Source: Chamaecrista fasciculata
Taxonomy: Eukaryota; Streptophyta; Magnoliopsida; Fabales; Fabaceae
Direction of reading: 5' to 3'
DNA: 64,000 nucleotides
Assembly: GCA_003254925.1 (NCBI GenBank)
Contig: QANZ01053758.1
Coordinates: 11,465-75,464, forward strand
The notes beneath the pieces were generated by a model. The model saw nothing but the letters and a program-made list of their open reading frames with translations. It was not told where the DNA came from and searched no databases. Positions 39,030 to 50,739 of the stretch are shown piece by piece; position 1 is the first letter of the stretch, and the number at the start of each line of letters is the position of its first letter. The position numbers and the translations under genes are program-made.

Positions 39030-42000
39030 TCAAGATAATGGATGCCGCCTCCTGCAATTTTTCCAAGTAATCAGTCAAGTTAAGAACTATTTTACGTTAC
39101 AAGGCTTTTTTCCCACTAACACATACAAGGCTGTAGACATCAGAACCAATGAGTCAGAAAATAAAAGGGGCACAGATGGGGTGGTGAATTCAATATATTA
39201 CATACAGTATTTTTGAAACTCTAGCCACCAGATAATTACACAAGAAAGGTTTTTATTGCATTGTAAAGCTAGCTTTATTAATCCATCCAAGTTGATAGAA
39301 CAATCATGAATGGAATCTAAAACTTTTCGTTTTTTTTTTGTTTGGGGGGGTGATTACTGCTGGTTGTTGACATCTCGGTCACCCTATATGCACAACCAAA
39401 TTTGTCAAGAATTTCTAATCTAATACTACATGCAGTCTTAAATTACCTCTTTGGTCGGCTTCGATCTTCCTCATAGTCCATTACTCCACCAGATTCAGAG
39501 TTGATCTCCTCATGCCCTCGGAAGTCAATGTCGGCCTGCTTACAGTGTGCAACTTCTGCCACATAGTAAGTAAGACACATCGACCAATATATCCCAGCAT
39601 TTGTATTAAGACTATTAATCTAACATGACACCAAACAATAAAGCAAAACAGGCAAATATCTGTACAAATAAGTCAGTTAGTCCTGTGCCATCCTAGGAGA
39701 CTGCAGACTGAAACTAACTCCAAATTATTGACATAGAATAAACTTGGATTTAACAAGAGGGCTGTGCAAAGGATCTATATATAGCTATAACTTATCGCTA
39801 ATTTGACTACTATAGTGATAATAGCGTTTCAAAAGATCAAAACCATACAATGAAGTACACAGTTTTGTTATGTCCAAAGTTCCTTCAATTTCTTTAAGAT
39901 GGTTTTTCTCTGAAGATTTCTACCAAATCTGTCTGAGAAAATTCCTATATACATATATATATATACATATGCTACTTTCTCTACTAATTTCTTTCAGTTG
40001 CCAAACTCCTCCAAGATCAAAATTAGGATGGTTAAGTTTGCATACAAACTCATCAAGATGCAGTTCAGTTCACAATTTGACAAAATTAACAAATTGAATG
40101 AACTGAACTAAACAAACTTACAAATTGGAACAATTAGATTCTGTAAACTCATTCTTTTATAATATTTTGAGCCAAAGATGGTATGCATGTTTAGAAAACA
40201 ATCTGATCCATGAGCATTGCAATTTCGTAACATTTATGAGCAACATGAAGAAAATGTAGCAGTAATTGCAGAGTGGTAGCTTCTTATCCATCATAAGGAA
40301 TTAATAGTGATGAAACTAGCGGAGAGAGTAGTTATGAATCTAAAAACCCTAGACAAAATAATTCCATCCCAACCAATTCAAATGTTAATTGGAAAAAACC
40401 CTTTAAAGTATCATTATTCAAGAGCAACAACTCCTGATATAATGTTTGAAGAACAAAACCAAAGTTTTAAACATTTTAATGGAAATAGTGTTTATGAATG
40501 GAAAATGGAAAAACCAAGAAGATTGATCTTTCAGAGATTTTATTAATTGTTAACCTATTAAATACATATTTGTAAAACTGTTTTGTTATAAGGAAAGATA
40601 TAAGCAAAGAGTAAGTGGATTCGCAACTGATAATTGTTTGACAAAAATTTTTGGTGTTCAACTTAGCTGTCTATAGCGATATTCTAGGCACTTTTCATGA
40701 AATTGTCGGAGTTACGACAGTAAGTTCAGGGTGGCATAGAGTATAGTTCAGTGATTGTCAAGATTAAGATTGCAATAAGTACTAGACAAGATGAATATAA
40801 ATTGAAAGAATATGAAACTTTTACATATGGCTTATTCATTAAGAACACAAACACAGAGAAAGAATAAATTGAAACTTTTACATATGGCTTATTCATCAAG
40901 TACAAAATCCTTTCATCTGAACCATCCTGTTCTATTAAAGGAAAAGAAGCAAAGGGAAAAAAAAAGATAGATTCTAGCATACAGGGCCAAATAAACAGAA
41001 AATTGCATACAAAGACTCCAATTACGTACATGCACTCTGATGGATTGTTAGAAATATGAGTTAAGAATGAGATATGAGTTAACTTAAATTCAACCGACCT
41101 TGAAAATTAACTTCTTCACTTCTTCTGCCTTTTCTTCCACATCCTTCTTGTGCTTCTTGTCCAATTCACTCATAGTATCAGCCCATTTTATCTTCTCTTG
41201 AATTGATGCAAGCATATTATCTGATGTAGACAACCTAGGTTTCCATCATGATTAAAATATTAGATGTGATGCTAGTCCATAGCGGCCTAGTATTCTATAC
41301 AGGAACTTAATACATGACATTGACACTGGAAATGTGAGATAAAATAATGGAGACGAATTTTATTTTGAGATGCTATAAATAAACAAGAATACCATAGCAG
41401 CAAAAGAAATTTCTGGTCTACATCGACAAATAAACTAAGATTTTTTCTACCTTGATAATTGAAGGTGTAAAGTATCTGCAGTTGAACTTGGATGCTATAC
41501 AGACTAAACTCTAAAGAATACAGTGTTTCCAATTAAGAAATCAAAAACTAAAAGCTTGGACTTAAGCTACCCTTACGCAGCAAGACATTACAATATCCCT
41601 CCGAAATTAAAGTTGCACAATTTTGCTTGCATATTTACAGTCTAACTAGGCAATCTAAGTACTTGGCCAGATATAATTAACTGATTTTCCAAGCTGCGAC
41701 AAATGGCTATGAGTTTTCACAGTTGCAACATAAGAATTTACATTACCAGTTAGAGAGTGTGTGTATCATATTTCCCAGTTGACCAGGTCTCAAGTCCCTC
41801 CCGGCTGCAAATTGGACCTAAAGTTCACCCTCAAATCAATGAGATTTCTGATAGAGGACTCAACAAATGCAACTAAATAAAGGAAAACGAAAATAAACAA
41901 TTCAAACAAACACAAACAGAAAACATGAGTGGGACCTCAAAGCATCTTCGCAGCTGATCCAGCTTTCCTCTGACTATACCCTGGAGAAATCAATAAGAAT

Positions 42001-45000
42001 GAGACAAAATATTAGCCATATATGCTAAAAATTGTTTCCAATTAACCGATTTATTTAATTTGACTGTCCCAAATCTTGAGGGAAAAGAGAGCAAAATATT
42101 AATGAGAAACTCCATAAATATAATAGCCAAAATTGTGTAGAGTAAAATAAAATCATAAAGGGAAGGACAAAGATTATCATCTTAATTCAATCCAGTGAGT
42201 AATTTGCAGTAGATTTTAAAATCGAAACCAAAGATCGATAAGTCAATAGAAGACTGAACAAGTATTGCAAAATAAATGACAAGTATTAATACCTTTGGCA
42301 TCAACATTAACGAAAAAGTGATCTGCCATGTAATGTTTAATGCTGTTCAGGTGTCCTCTAATAAAGAATTGCATGGAGTACTTATGAAAAAAAAAATTGA
42401 TAGGTCATATCTGCTTCCATACTTTGTCTTCAATGGATATGAAGAGAAATGGAGTTATTAATTTTACATTTTGCTTAGAGGTTTTGTAATTTTGTTTATC
42501 CGGACACTTCTAGTTATTAATTTATAAATAATAATAAAAATTACGTTAACCTTTCACTAAATTATATTTGCGCATTTATTGATTATTTAAAAATACACTT
42601 ACCTCCCCTCAAATATATTTATTTTTTAATGAAAATAATTTTCTGCACAGGATAAAACTATGATTTTATTTTTGATATATATAGGTAAAGGCAGTTAAGT
42701 TGGTATAAAGTTCTAACATGAAATTTTCGTACGATCATGAGATCAGTTAAGTAATTTTGTTGTTTTAAAAGGAATGTATATTGCGTAAAAAGTAAACTTT
42801 ATTGCCAGAAAATAATTAGAGGGGAGGAAACATCATATCAAATGTCAAGGGAGTTGAGTTGATGGGAATCAAATAAAATTTAACTAAATCTCAAGGGAGG
42901 TTAGTGTAATTCACTCTCATACCTATGATTATTAAGAAAAGATAGTAATAACTATAGTAGCAAGATGTTCTATTCATCAGAACAAAATGGTAAAAGCTAC
43001 TAATATTTTCAGCACATTTGGACAAAATGTAATTCTAGAAAGATATGATAATGATACCTACCGCATACATGCATTCATTAATTAGAAAATCTTCAAGTTC
43101 ACGAACATTTGTCACATCTAATTCCTGCATCAGTTGGTCATAAGGTAATACCTGGGGCCAAGAAAATGAAGATTTAATAACTTAATCAAAGATGAGTCAA
43201 GGTAGTCAAAGGCGAAAGGCGCCCTCGAGGCGCCAAGCCCCTAAAACGCCTTAGGCGAGAGGCGATAGAAAGGCGGTCGCCCGAGCGAACTAAGATGTTC
43301 TAACATAAGTTAAAATACTAGACATATGTTACATGAACAAACATATAGAGATGTAATTTTTCTAACAATATGCCACATAAAACAACTCATAAATTACTAT
43401 AATAATCAAAATCATTAAGAAACTAGAGTACATATGAAATTGAAGAGCCAAAAGCCAAAACATGTTCACTCAAACTCAAAAAACTCAAAACATAATAAAA
43501 ATAAGAAAGACCCTAAAATAAGAATAAGTGTCTTATTCTGAATCTTGATTCATATTTATAATTATCATCACTTTCTACTCCTTTATTAAATTTATATCCC
43601 TCAACATCTTCTGTCTATAAATCAGTGTCAGAAATTTATATAAAAATAACAGGGCAGTGGGGCACATATATGTAAAATACCAGAACAGAATTTTTTATTT
43701 TGGCTTAGAAGTTAGAAGGATATTTATGGCGGTGGTTATTAAGAGATATGGAGGCTGGAGTTATGATTGGAATAGTGGAGGTCAATAGTGGAGGAAATGA
43801 ATATAATAAAAAAATAGTGGAGGTGGGAGACAAAGAATATAATTAAAAAAGAATAGTGTAGGTATAACACAAAAAATACAATAAAAAAATAATAGTGGAG
43901 GTAGGTGACCGAACAGGATAGAAAATTAATAAATTAGCATGCAATTTTCAGGGCAGAACCGCTGAAGAATAGAAGAAGTAACATGTCTCTTATTTTCAGG
44001 GCGACTAAGTCGCACGCTTATGCATGATAAAAAGCGCCAAAAGCGAGCGCTTCATTGCGCCTCAATGAACCCAACGCCTCTCATGGTTTGAGAGGCGTTT
44101 ACCCCATGTGCGCCTCGCCTCAGCGCCTTAACTACACTGTGATGAGTAATTCCATAAATCAAAAGACATGCACAAATAGCTAAAATGAAACTAAATATAC
44201 TTTCAGTGTTTATTAAACATATGTTGTCAACAGACAACAAAGAAAAAAAAAAAACTCCTAGACATAATTGAAATAGGTTCTAGGGAAGCGATGATTGAGA
44301 CAGTGAGTTTCAATAAAGACTTCAAGACAAGTAAATCTCAATGTGGTATACATTTAAATGATCAGAAAAAGAGAAGGGATTGCCAACTACAACACATGAC
44401 TTAAACTTAACAAACTCTAAACCAATTTGGAAGTCTATGACTCCTACATAGGTTAATTTATTTTTTTGGAGATCAGTACTTAATAAAACTAACACTAATG
44501 ATATGCAACGGGTTCGTAAACCAATGAAAGCTTTTTACCCCCTAATGTGTGTAATGTGTTCAGTTCCGAATCTACTACAAGTCTTTTTCTACATTTCCAA
44601 GAGGCATTAAGAGACTTAAGTTATTTGGACTTTTTGGTGATCAAAATGCTATGGTGGTTTGCTTTTTTGGCTTTACTATGATGTATTTTATTGGAAACAA
44701 CTCAAACAAGAACACAATTCTTTAAGGGTGTTTCATTACCATTTCAGTAACTGCAGGGCAGTATAATGGTTATGGTCTTCCTAAGGTGCTTTCCTCATCG
44801 TGTTTTCAAGGGAGTATCTGGCAGATATGCAGAGGCTCAAAAGCTGTCCTGCATTGTTTACCTCTTTGGTTTTGAGGTTTGGCTAAGGTGTTGTCTTCTT
44901 TCCTAACATTCCAAACTTTTAGGAGGATAAATTATCCATCTCATTTGAATATCATTTATTTCTAATAAATATTTGCTTTCTACTCATTCATTTTATGGAA

Positions 45001-46853
45001 ACAAAGGTATTGAACCAAAAGAAACAAAAGCAAAAAGGCCCAAGACTCTTTTTTTTTATTCATAATACTAATAATTAATCAATCATTAATAATCAAAATC
45101 ACTCATAAAACCAAGCCAAGCAGTGAGACCAGATATTTCCTAATTGCTAAGTCTGCCAGAGACTTAAAGGAGCCATACCTTGTTTGTCTCAGCCAGCGTA
45201 AGAACTGTAAGTTGCTTTAGCTTGAGGATCTGATCAGGCATCAATTGTGGAAGACGGCCAGCATTATCTAAAAACCACAAGAAGTCTTCAAACAAGCTCC
45301 ACTATGATATTCTAATCTTAAAAAAGAGTTGCAGTTTCCCAATCCCTAAACATGATAAACAATACCTTTGCACCCAAGACAATTCCATCCTCAGAAAAAA
45401 GAAAGATTAGAAAAAGAATTTCCCATTTATATAATTTACTACTCAGAAAATGAATAAAGGCAAGCAATGATCACATAAGCCTTAATCAGAAGAGACCCTA
45501 TCAATGGGTAAAGTGTTTCCACATACAACATCAAAGTACTACAATCCTAATTAACCATTGGAATTTTAAACAAAAAGGAGAGCAAAAGAAAAAAGGACAA
45601 TAAAACTACATGAATTTGTCTTCCTGGAGAATCCAAGCACCACATATAAATAAAAGTAAAAACCAATGGACATGGAAAGGCCCCTCCAAACCACCAAATG
45701 CAGGAAAACAATATTTTTGATAGAAATATCACCCCGCAGAATCTTATCCAGAAAAAAGTTACAACTTCCTATTTTATGACTCATACATCCAGTAATCACA
45801 TTAACACAAATTTCAAATTTACTGAACATTGACATCAATTATTAGTGCTAGTTGCTATAATATCCATATGAAACATTAGCATTCAAAAAATTCAAGAAAA
45901 GCATCCATTATATACTTAATGAACTGCGTAAATAAAAAATAATTATAAACAGAAATAAAATACAAAATGAAAAGAAAAGAAGGGTGAATCTTTAGGCTTA
46001 CTCTTGTAATCACTCCATGTGCCATATGCAAACAATTGAAGCACATCAAGGTAGACAGAGTTTTCAGTTCCTTCAAGCTGCACAGATTTGTGATTAAAAA
46101 TCCTTACGAAAGACATAGAATCTAATTATCACAATGAACTTCTTTTTTGACCCAAGTTATCAGAATGGAATAAATAAACAGGAATAATTCATTTACAGGA
46201 GAAGAGAAAAACAAAAATCCCGTTTTTTTTTTAACAAATTCTAACCCTAGCTGATCAATTTTCAAAACCGATGCCAGCATAATCAAATCATCAACATAGC
46301 CATATTTCCCCTAAAACTTTCTTTCCCAGAAGAAATGCTCAACAGAAACTAAGTGGTATTATCTTCATATTTAACCACCAATACCTTAAAAAGACTAAAC
46401 GAGGAAAAATGGTATGAGATATCCATATCGCATTACAACCTAAACTTTGCAGTTGATACTAGTTTCACAAGACCTAACAAGAATTAGAAAGAACCCAAAA
46501 GTACGTGTCAAACACAAACAATTTCAACAGTGACAAAAAATCATAAGACTATAAGAAAGATATGATTTTCCCAGCATAAACTATGAAATCTATTAAAGAA
46601 AACCCTTTTTCCTAGACCAAGAATCCTCAAAGCATCAAAACAGAATAAAAATTTCGGAAAGTAAAAATTCCAGAGCATTGGGATGTGTAGGAACCTCTAC
46701 AACATTGGGGACGGCAAGAATCTCAGAGAAAGCGAAGAGAGAAGGGTGAGAAGTGGCTTCAACAACGACGGAAGCGAGTGCGGAACCCTTAGCGGAAGAG
46801 GCTTGCTTGACGAAGTGATCGATGAAATCCGCTTGATTTTGTTCAATATCCAT
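39030..46853 (-). CDS. CSN7: COP9 signalosome complex subunit 7 (nine exons, 258 aa)
   Basis: CSN7 is the PCI-domain subunit of the COP9 signalosome, which removes Nedd8/RUB from cullin-RING ligases in the nucleus; Arabidopsis mutants are fusca5. Exons: 46853-46695, 46077-46002, 45267-45179, 43151-43062, 41980-41936, 41817-41747, 41234-41099, 39535-39447, 39051-39030. Phases fit and the sum is 777 bp. The start is [39 protein letters not shown] and [20 protein letters not shown] are PCI-domain blocks conserved with the Arabidopsis protein, and the tail [19 protein letters not shown] is the basic CSN7 C-terminus. Length is near the 260 aa of Arabidopsis. The exon 1 donor is GAG|GTTCCT, unusual but required for the frame. 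Intron 3 carries an hAT-like element, and transposons begin about 160 bp upstream of the start codon. Confidence 0.96.
43198..44139. mobile_element. hAT-like non-autonomous element in CSN7 intron 3
   Basis: Ends CAAGGTAGTCAAAGGCG (left) and, inverted, CAGTGTAGTTAAGGCG (right) are followed by GC-rich AGGCG/GGCGCC inverted arrays, in contrast to the AT-rich surroundings. Flanks AGATGAGT (43190-43197) and TGATGAGT (44140-44147) form an 8-bp duplication with one mismatch, the hAT length. The interior is AT-rich and non-coding, with no transposase. Confidence 0.7.
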
Positions 46854-47013
46854 CGCCGGAAAGAGAAAGAGAAAGAGAGTAAGCAGAGATTTGAGAATCG
46901 AAAAGCTGCGATTGAAATAATGCTTCTTCTGTAGTGAGAGCTTGAGGAGGAAGAAGGCCCTCACAAGAAGGCTCTCGCTTTGGACTCGCTGCTTATGGGG
47001 GTTTTGCTATAAG
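46854..47013 (-). promoter_or_regulatory. 5' leader and remaining proximal upstream region of CSN7
   Basis: This 160-bp interval is all the single-copy DNA left between the CSN7 start codon and the first upstream transposon. It is CT-rich on the minus strand (complement of GAAAGAGAAAGAGAG), typical of a plant 5' UTR. I see no clear TATA box, which is common for housekeeping genes. Confidence 0.4.
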
Positions 47014-47850
47014 CAAAGTTCTAAAAATCGGACCGGAACCGGTCGGGTTTAAGGTTCAATAGTTCAAAGGGGGTTCAATCGCGGTCCGATCGTTTATAAT
47101 GAAATATATATTTTTTCATTTTATATATTATAAAAATTAATTATTATCAAAAAATATATTAAATAATAATGTAGTAAATCTTAATATACTATCATTTTAA
47201 TATAAATAATTACTTTCATTAAATATTATTACACTAGTTATTAAATTATATTTATTTGAAAAATAAAAAAACCTAAAAAAGAATGAAAAAAAAAAAGTTG
47301 ACACCCATAAGCACAATTTATGAGAATTATCCTACCCATTAATCACTCTCCAATCAGCATTTATCTTTTCATTGAAAAATAGCAACACAATTTATGAGTA
47401 TTAACCTATGCATTAATGACCATCTAATTAGCATTTATATTTTAATGTATTATCAGCAAGATGCCAAATTTTCTCTCCCGCTTCGTCTATGCTTTTCTCT
47501 TCTCCGTCTTCAAGTTGTGTTTTCCTTTTCTTTGCTGTGAGCCTATGAATCAGATCTGTAACAATTTTTTTTATGTGTTCATTGATATTGAGTTCCTACT
47601 CTCCTTCTTCTACTTTTATATTCTTTTTATATTTGGTACCCTATTTTTTTTTCCTCATTTCATAGTTCTAGACCAAGAATGGAGGAAAAATAACCAAACC
47701 GGTTATTTGGGGAACCGACCGATTCTCACCGATTAATCCGATTTTTGACCGGTTTGATACACATCCGGTTTTGTCTCTGAATCGGACCGAGTCTCGGTTC
47801 ACGGTCCAACCGGTTGAACCAGCCGGTCCGGTCTGGTTTTCTTAACCTTG
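47014..47850. mobile_element. hAT-like non-autonomous element just upstream of CSN7
   Basis: Ends are CAAAGTTCTAAAAATCGGAC (left) and, inverted, CAAGGTTAAGAAAACCAGAC (right), with GGACCGG/CCGGTCC-rich subterminal repeats. Flanks GCTATAAG (47006-47013) and GCTATAAC (47851-47858) form an 8-bp duplication with one mismatch. The AT-rich interior has a run of open frame near 47461-47736 with no recognisable similarity. It lies 160 bp upstream of the CSN7 start codon. Confidence 0.75.
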
Positions 47851-48101
47851 GCTATAACCTTTTGATTCATTTGTCATAATACAATATAAATAATTTCCTT
47901 AATTTTTCAAGAAAAAAAAATGAGAAAACCTACTTTTTGGTCCCTCAATTATTACTGAGTCTACGATTTGGTCTCTGAATTGTGGAAAACTATAACTCAA
48001 TCCCTCAATTGTACACTTCTGTCTACGTTTTGGTCCCTCAGGTGTGGTCCGTCAGTCATAGAGCTGTTAAGTGATGATGTGTCACTGTTAAGTGCTTATG
48101 T

Positions 48102-49021
48102 TAGGGATGTGCAAAAACGGGCCAACCCGACTAACCCGACCGTGAATATCGAGTTCGGTCGGGTCGGGTTTATGCGTTCGGGTATAGACGGATCCAGTTT
48201 TATAAAAAAAAAGTCGGTCTAATCGAGTTTTCGGATTAACCTGCTTTAATCCGACCCGACCGATTAAACAAAGGGAAAGAAAAATTTTAGATATTTTGAA
48301 TGAAACTTCTGGAAGACGTTTTTCAATCAGATTTCCCAGTTTCCAAAGTTATCAATCACAACTGTCACCTACTCTTACCTCTCTATTCCTCCACTTTCAC
48401 AATTTTTTATTTGTACAATCTTCTGAATTTTTTAATGCCTCTTTCATTCTCAGACTCCACAATATACTCTCAACACTAAGTTACTCTCTCACAATTTACA
48501 AACACAAAGACACAACACATGAACTCATGAAGAACACAACTCTGATTTCTTAATTTCTCGTACGCTCTCCTCTTCCCAATATCCACTCTCGTTCGTCTCC
48601 GATCTCTCGCTCTCGTTCGTCTTCGATCTCCCACTCTCTGACTTCGTTCGTTCGTCTCTCTCTCTCCAACTCTTGTTCGTCTTTCACTCTGGTTTGTTCA
48701 TCCACCTCTCACTCTCGTTTTCGACGGTGAAGAACTGATTTTTTTTATGTATTGACGGTGAAGAACTGATGATGCAGAAAAAAAAAATTACAATTTTTTT
48801 AATTTTTTTTCTCTAATTTCTTCTCAAAAAATGTTTGGTTTAAGAAAAAGTTTAACCCGTCGGAACCCACCCGAACCCGCCTGTAACCCGAATCAACCCG
48901 CACTCATTGAGTTGTATGGGTTGACGGGCGGATTCAGGTGTCAAAAAATCAACCCGCTACTTACTATATCAACCCGCTCACCCACCCGAACTCGCCCGAA
49001 CTCGACCGATGCACACCCCTA
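48102..49021. mobile_element. hAT-like element nested in the Mutator-like element, 920 bp
   Basis: Ends TAGGGATGTGCA and, inverted, TAGGGGTGTGCA. Flanks GCTTATGT (48094-48101) and GCCTATGT (49022-49029) are an 8-bp duplication with one mismatch. The undisturbed right arm of the host element supplies the empty site (AAGTGCTTATGTGGTCGTTA), confirming the boundaries. Subterminal arrays of GGGTCGGGTT/AACCCGCC type are frequent in this plant repeat class. The centre has CT-rich TCTCTCTC/GTTCGTC runs and no coding capacity. Confidence 0.88.
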
Positions 49022-49142
49022 GCCTATGTGGCCGTTAAATGCTGACTTGGCATGTATCCAACTAAGCTTTTATTTTACATCTCATCAAAATCAATTAAAA
49101 TGGGACCAAATATGAAATTCCCTCAACAGTCACACTCACACC

Positions 49143-49608
49143 TATGGATGGCAACGGATAGGGTATCTAGTGGTTTTGCCACTATCCGTATCCGTTTATC
49201 CTATCCAATATCCGTACCCTATCCGTATCCAATAAATTAATATCCATATCCGCACCTTATCCGATATCCGGTATCCGACGGATACCCGAAATATCCAAAA
49301 AAATATGGATATAGGTAGGGGTGTTCGCGGGCTGGGTTGGATTGGGTTTAGGGCGGGTTGGGTTGGGCTGAAATTTTTTAAGAGCGGGTTGGTTTNATAA
49401 AAATTAAATAAATAATAGAGTATTGGATATCAGATACCCTAAATATCCGTTCATTTCGGACGGATATAGGGTATCCGAGGGCAATATCTGTATCCGTCTA
49501 ATATCCAAAAAAATTTAATTTTCACTATCCGTATCCGACGGATATCGGATATTTTTTCAGACGAATACGAATGAATATCCTAAGTATCCTAAACCATTGC
49601 CATCCCTA
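49143..49608. mobile_element. Second nested hAT-like element, 466 bp, rich in GGATA/TATCC repeats
   Basis: Inverted ends TATGGATGGCAACGG and, inverted, TAGGGATGGCAATGG, then arrays of TATCCGTATCC/GGATACGGATA. Flanking CTCACACC (49135-49142) and GTCACACC (49611-49618) suggest an 8-bp duplication, though two extra bases on the right leave the end uncertain. The right arm of the host element gives the empty site (CAACAGTCACACCAAAAC). Around 49316-49395 lies a short GGGTTGGGTTGGGCTG piece from a further repeat, ending next to an N. Confidence 0.7.
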
Positions 49609-49870
49609 CGGTCACACCAAAACTAATTCTGAGCGGCTCATTCATCTTCCAAACCCCTAGAATCTGAAAATCAAACCTTACATCCATCTTCCATCTTCGT
49701 CTCTCATCTTCCATCTACAGTATAATTCACTGCAATCCTGGAAAGCCACAACCCAAGAAGAAAAAAGTGACTAGAGAAAAATCCTAAACAATAACACAAG
49801 CCTCGTCATTCTTTAAAACCTATTTTGCCCATTTTGCCCAAACAAATTAAAATCCCATGTCCAAAGTATT

Positions 49871-50130
49871 CTATTTCTGGTTGCTAGTACCCTTTTTTCT
49901 TAGCAGGCTGCCAATTTTGCCCAGCAAAGGCTTCTTCTTCTTTTTCAGCTGGTGTTGATTTAATGCTGATTTCTCATCACCATCAATGATTTCTCTAGTG
50001 TCAACTATCTTTGAGTCAACTTCCTCATTTAGGCTTCTCTTTCTCTCTCTCTGATGAGAAATCTTTCTTCTCTATATCTTTTCCTCTGCTCTTATCCTCC
50101 TTCAAATTTCCATTCACATTCTCAAGTTTG
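49871..50130 (-). pseudogene. Captured gene fragment: Lys-rich C-terminus of a coiled-coil (WEB/DUF827-like) protein
   Basis: On the minus strand one frame reads NVNGNLKEDKSRGKDIEKKD and continues to a stop near 50027. A second frame picks up directly with EEVDSKIVDTREIIDGDEKS and ends LKKKKKPLLGKIGSLLRKKG plus TSNQK and a stop at 49871. One frameshift joins them, so this is a disabled copy of the last part of a real gene. The Lys-rich KKKKPLL.K.GSLL.KKG tail resembles the C-terminus of WEB-family (DUF827) chloroplast-movement-type coiled-coil proteins. I recall this only as a resemblance, so the family call is tentative; the captured-fragment call is firmer. Confidence 0.5.
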
Positions 50131-50739
50131 AAGATGGATGAGATGGAAGATGAGAGACGAAGATGGAAGATGGATGTAAGGTTAGATTTTCAGATTCTAG
50201 GGTTTGGAAGATGAATGAGCCGCTCAGAATTAGTTTTGGTGTGACTGTTGAGGGGATTTCATATTTGGTCCCATTTTAATTGATTTTGATGAGGTGTAAA
50301 ATAAAAGCTGAGTTGGATACATTATATGGATGCCAAGTTAGCATTTAACGACCACATAAGCACTTAATAGTGACACATCATCACTTAACAGCTCCATGAC
50401 TGACGGACCACATGTGAGGGACCAAAACGTAGACGGAAGTGTACAATTGAGAGACTGAGTTGTGGTTTTCCACAATTCAGGGATCAAATCGTCGACTCAG
50501 TAACATTTGAGGGACCAAAAAGTAGGTTTTCTCAAAAAAAATCATCTATATTTTTCACCAAAAACTCATATGCACATCTTGAAGAACTCATGCATATGCA
50601 TATGCATATTTTTAAAATTGTAAGGTATTTTGCGTATAACTTGTTTAAGTGATTGTATGTATTTTAGCTTTTGTTTTTTTTCTTTTTTATTGTTTTAATC
50701 CTGATGAATTCAAATTTTATTTGTGTCGTGTATCTAATT

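Larger units (their letters stand above)
47922..50533. mobile_element. Pack-type Mutator-like element, 2.6 kb, with two nested insertions and a gene fragment
   Basis: Inverted ends start GAGAAAACCTACTTTTTGGT. The exact 9-bp direct repeat AAAAAAAAT flanks it (47913-47921 and 50534-50542). The left arm is broken by two younger insertions (48102-49021 and 49143-49608). When these are removed, it matches the right arm for roughly 560 bp, ending near the GAAGATGGAAGATGG/CATCTTCCATCTTCG block. The core (about 49730-50130) holds a frameshifted gene fragment on the minus strand. No transposase is present. The order of events can be read: the Mutator-like element inserted first, then both hAT-like elements inside its left arm. 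Confidence 0.9.

Noticed and set aside
50140-50220. MDEMEDERRRWKMD-type open frame
   Set aside because: It lies in the inner arm of the Mutator-like element and is a repeat of GAAGATGGAAGATGG; no similarity.
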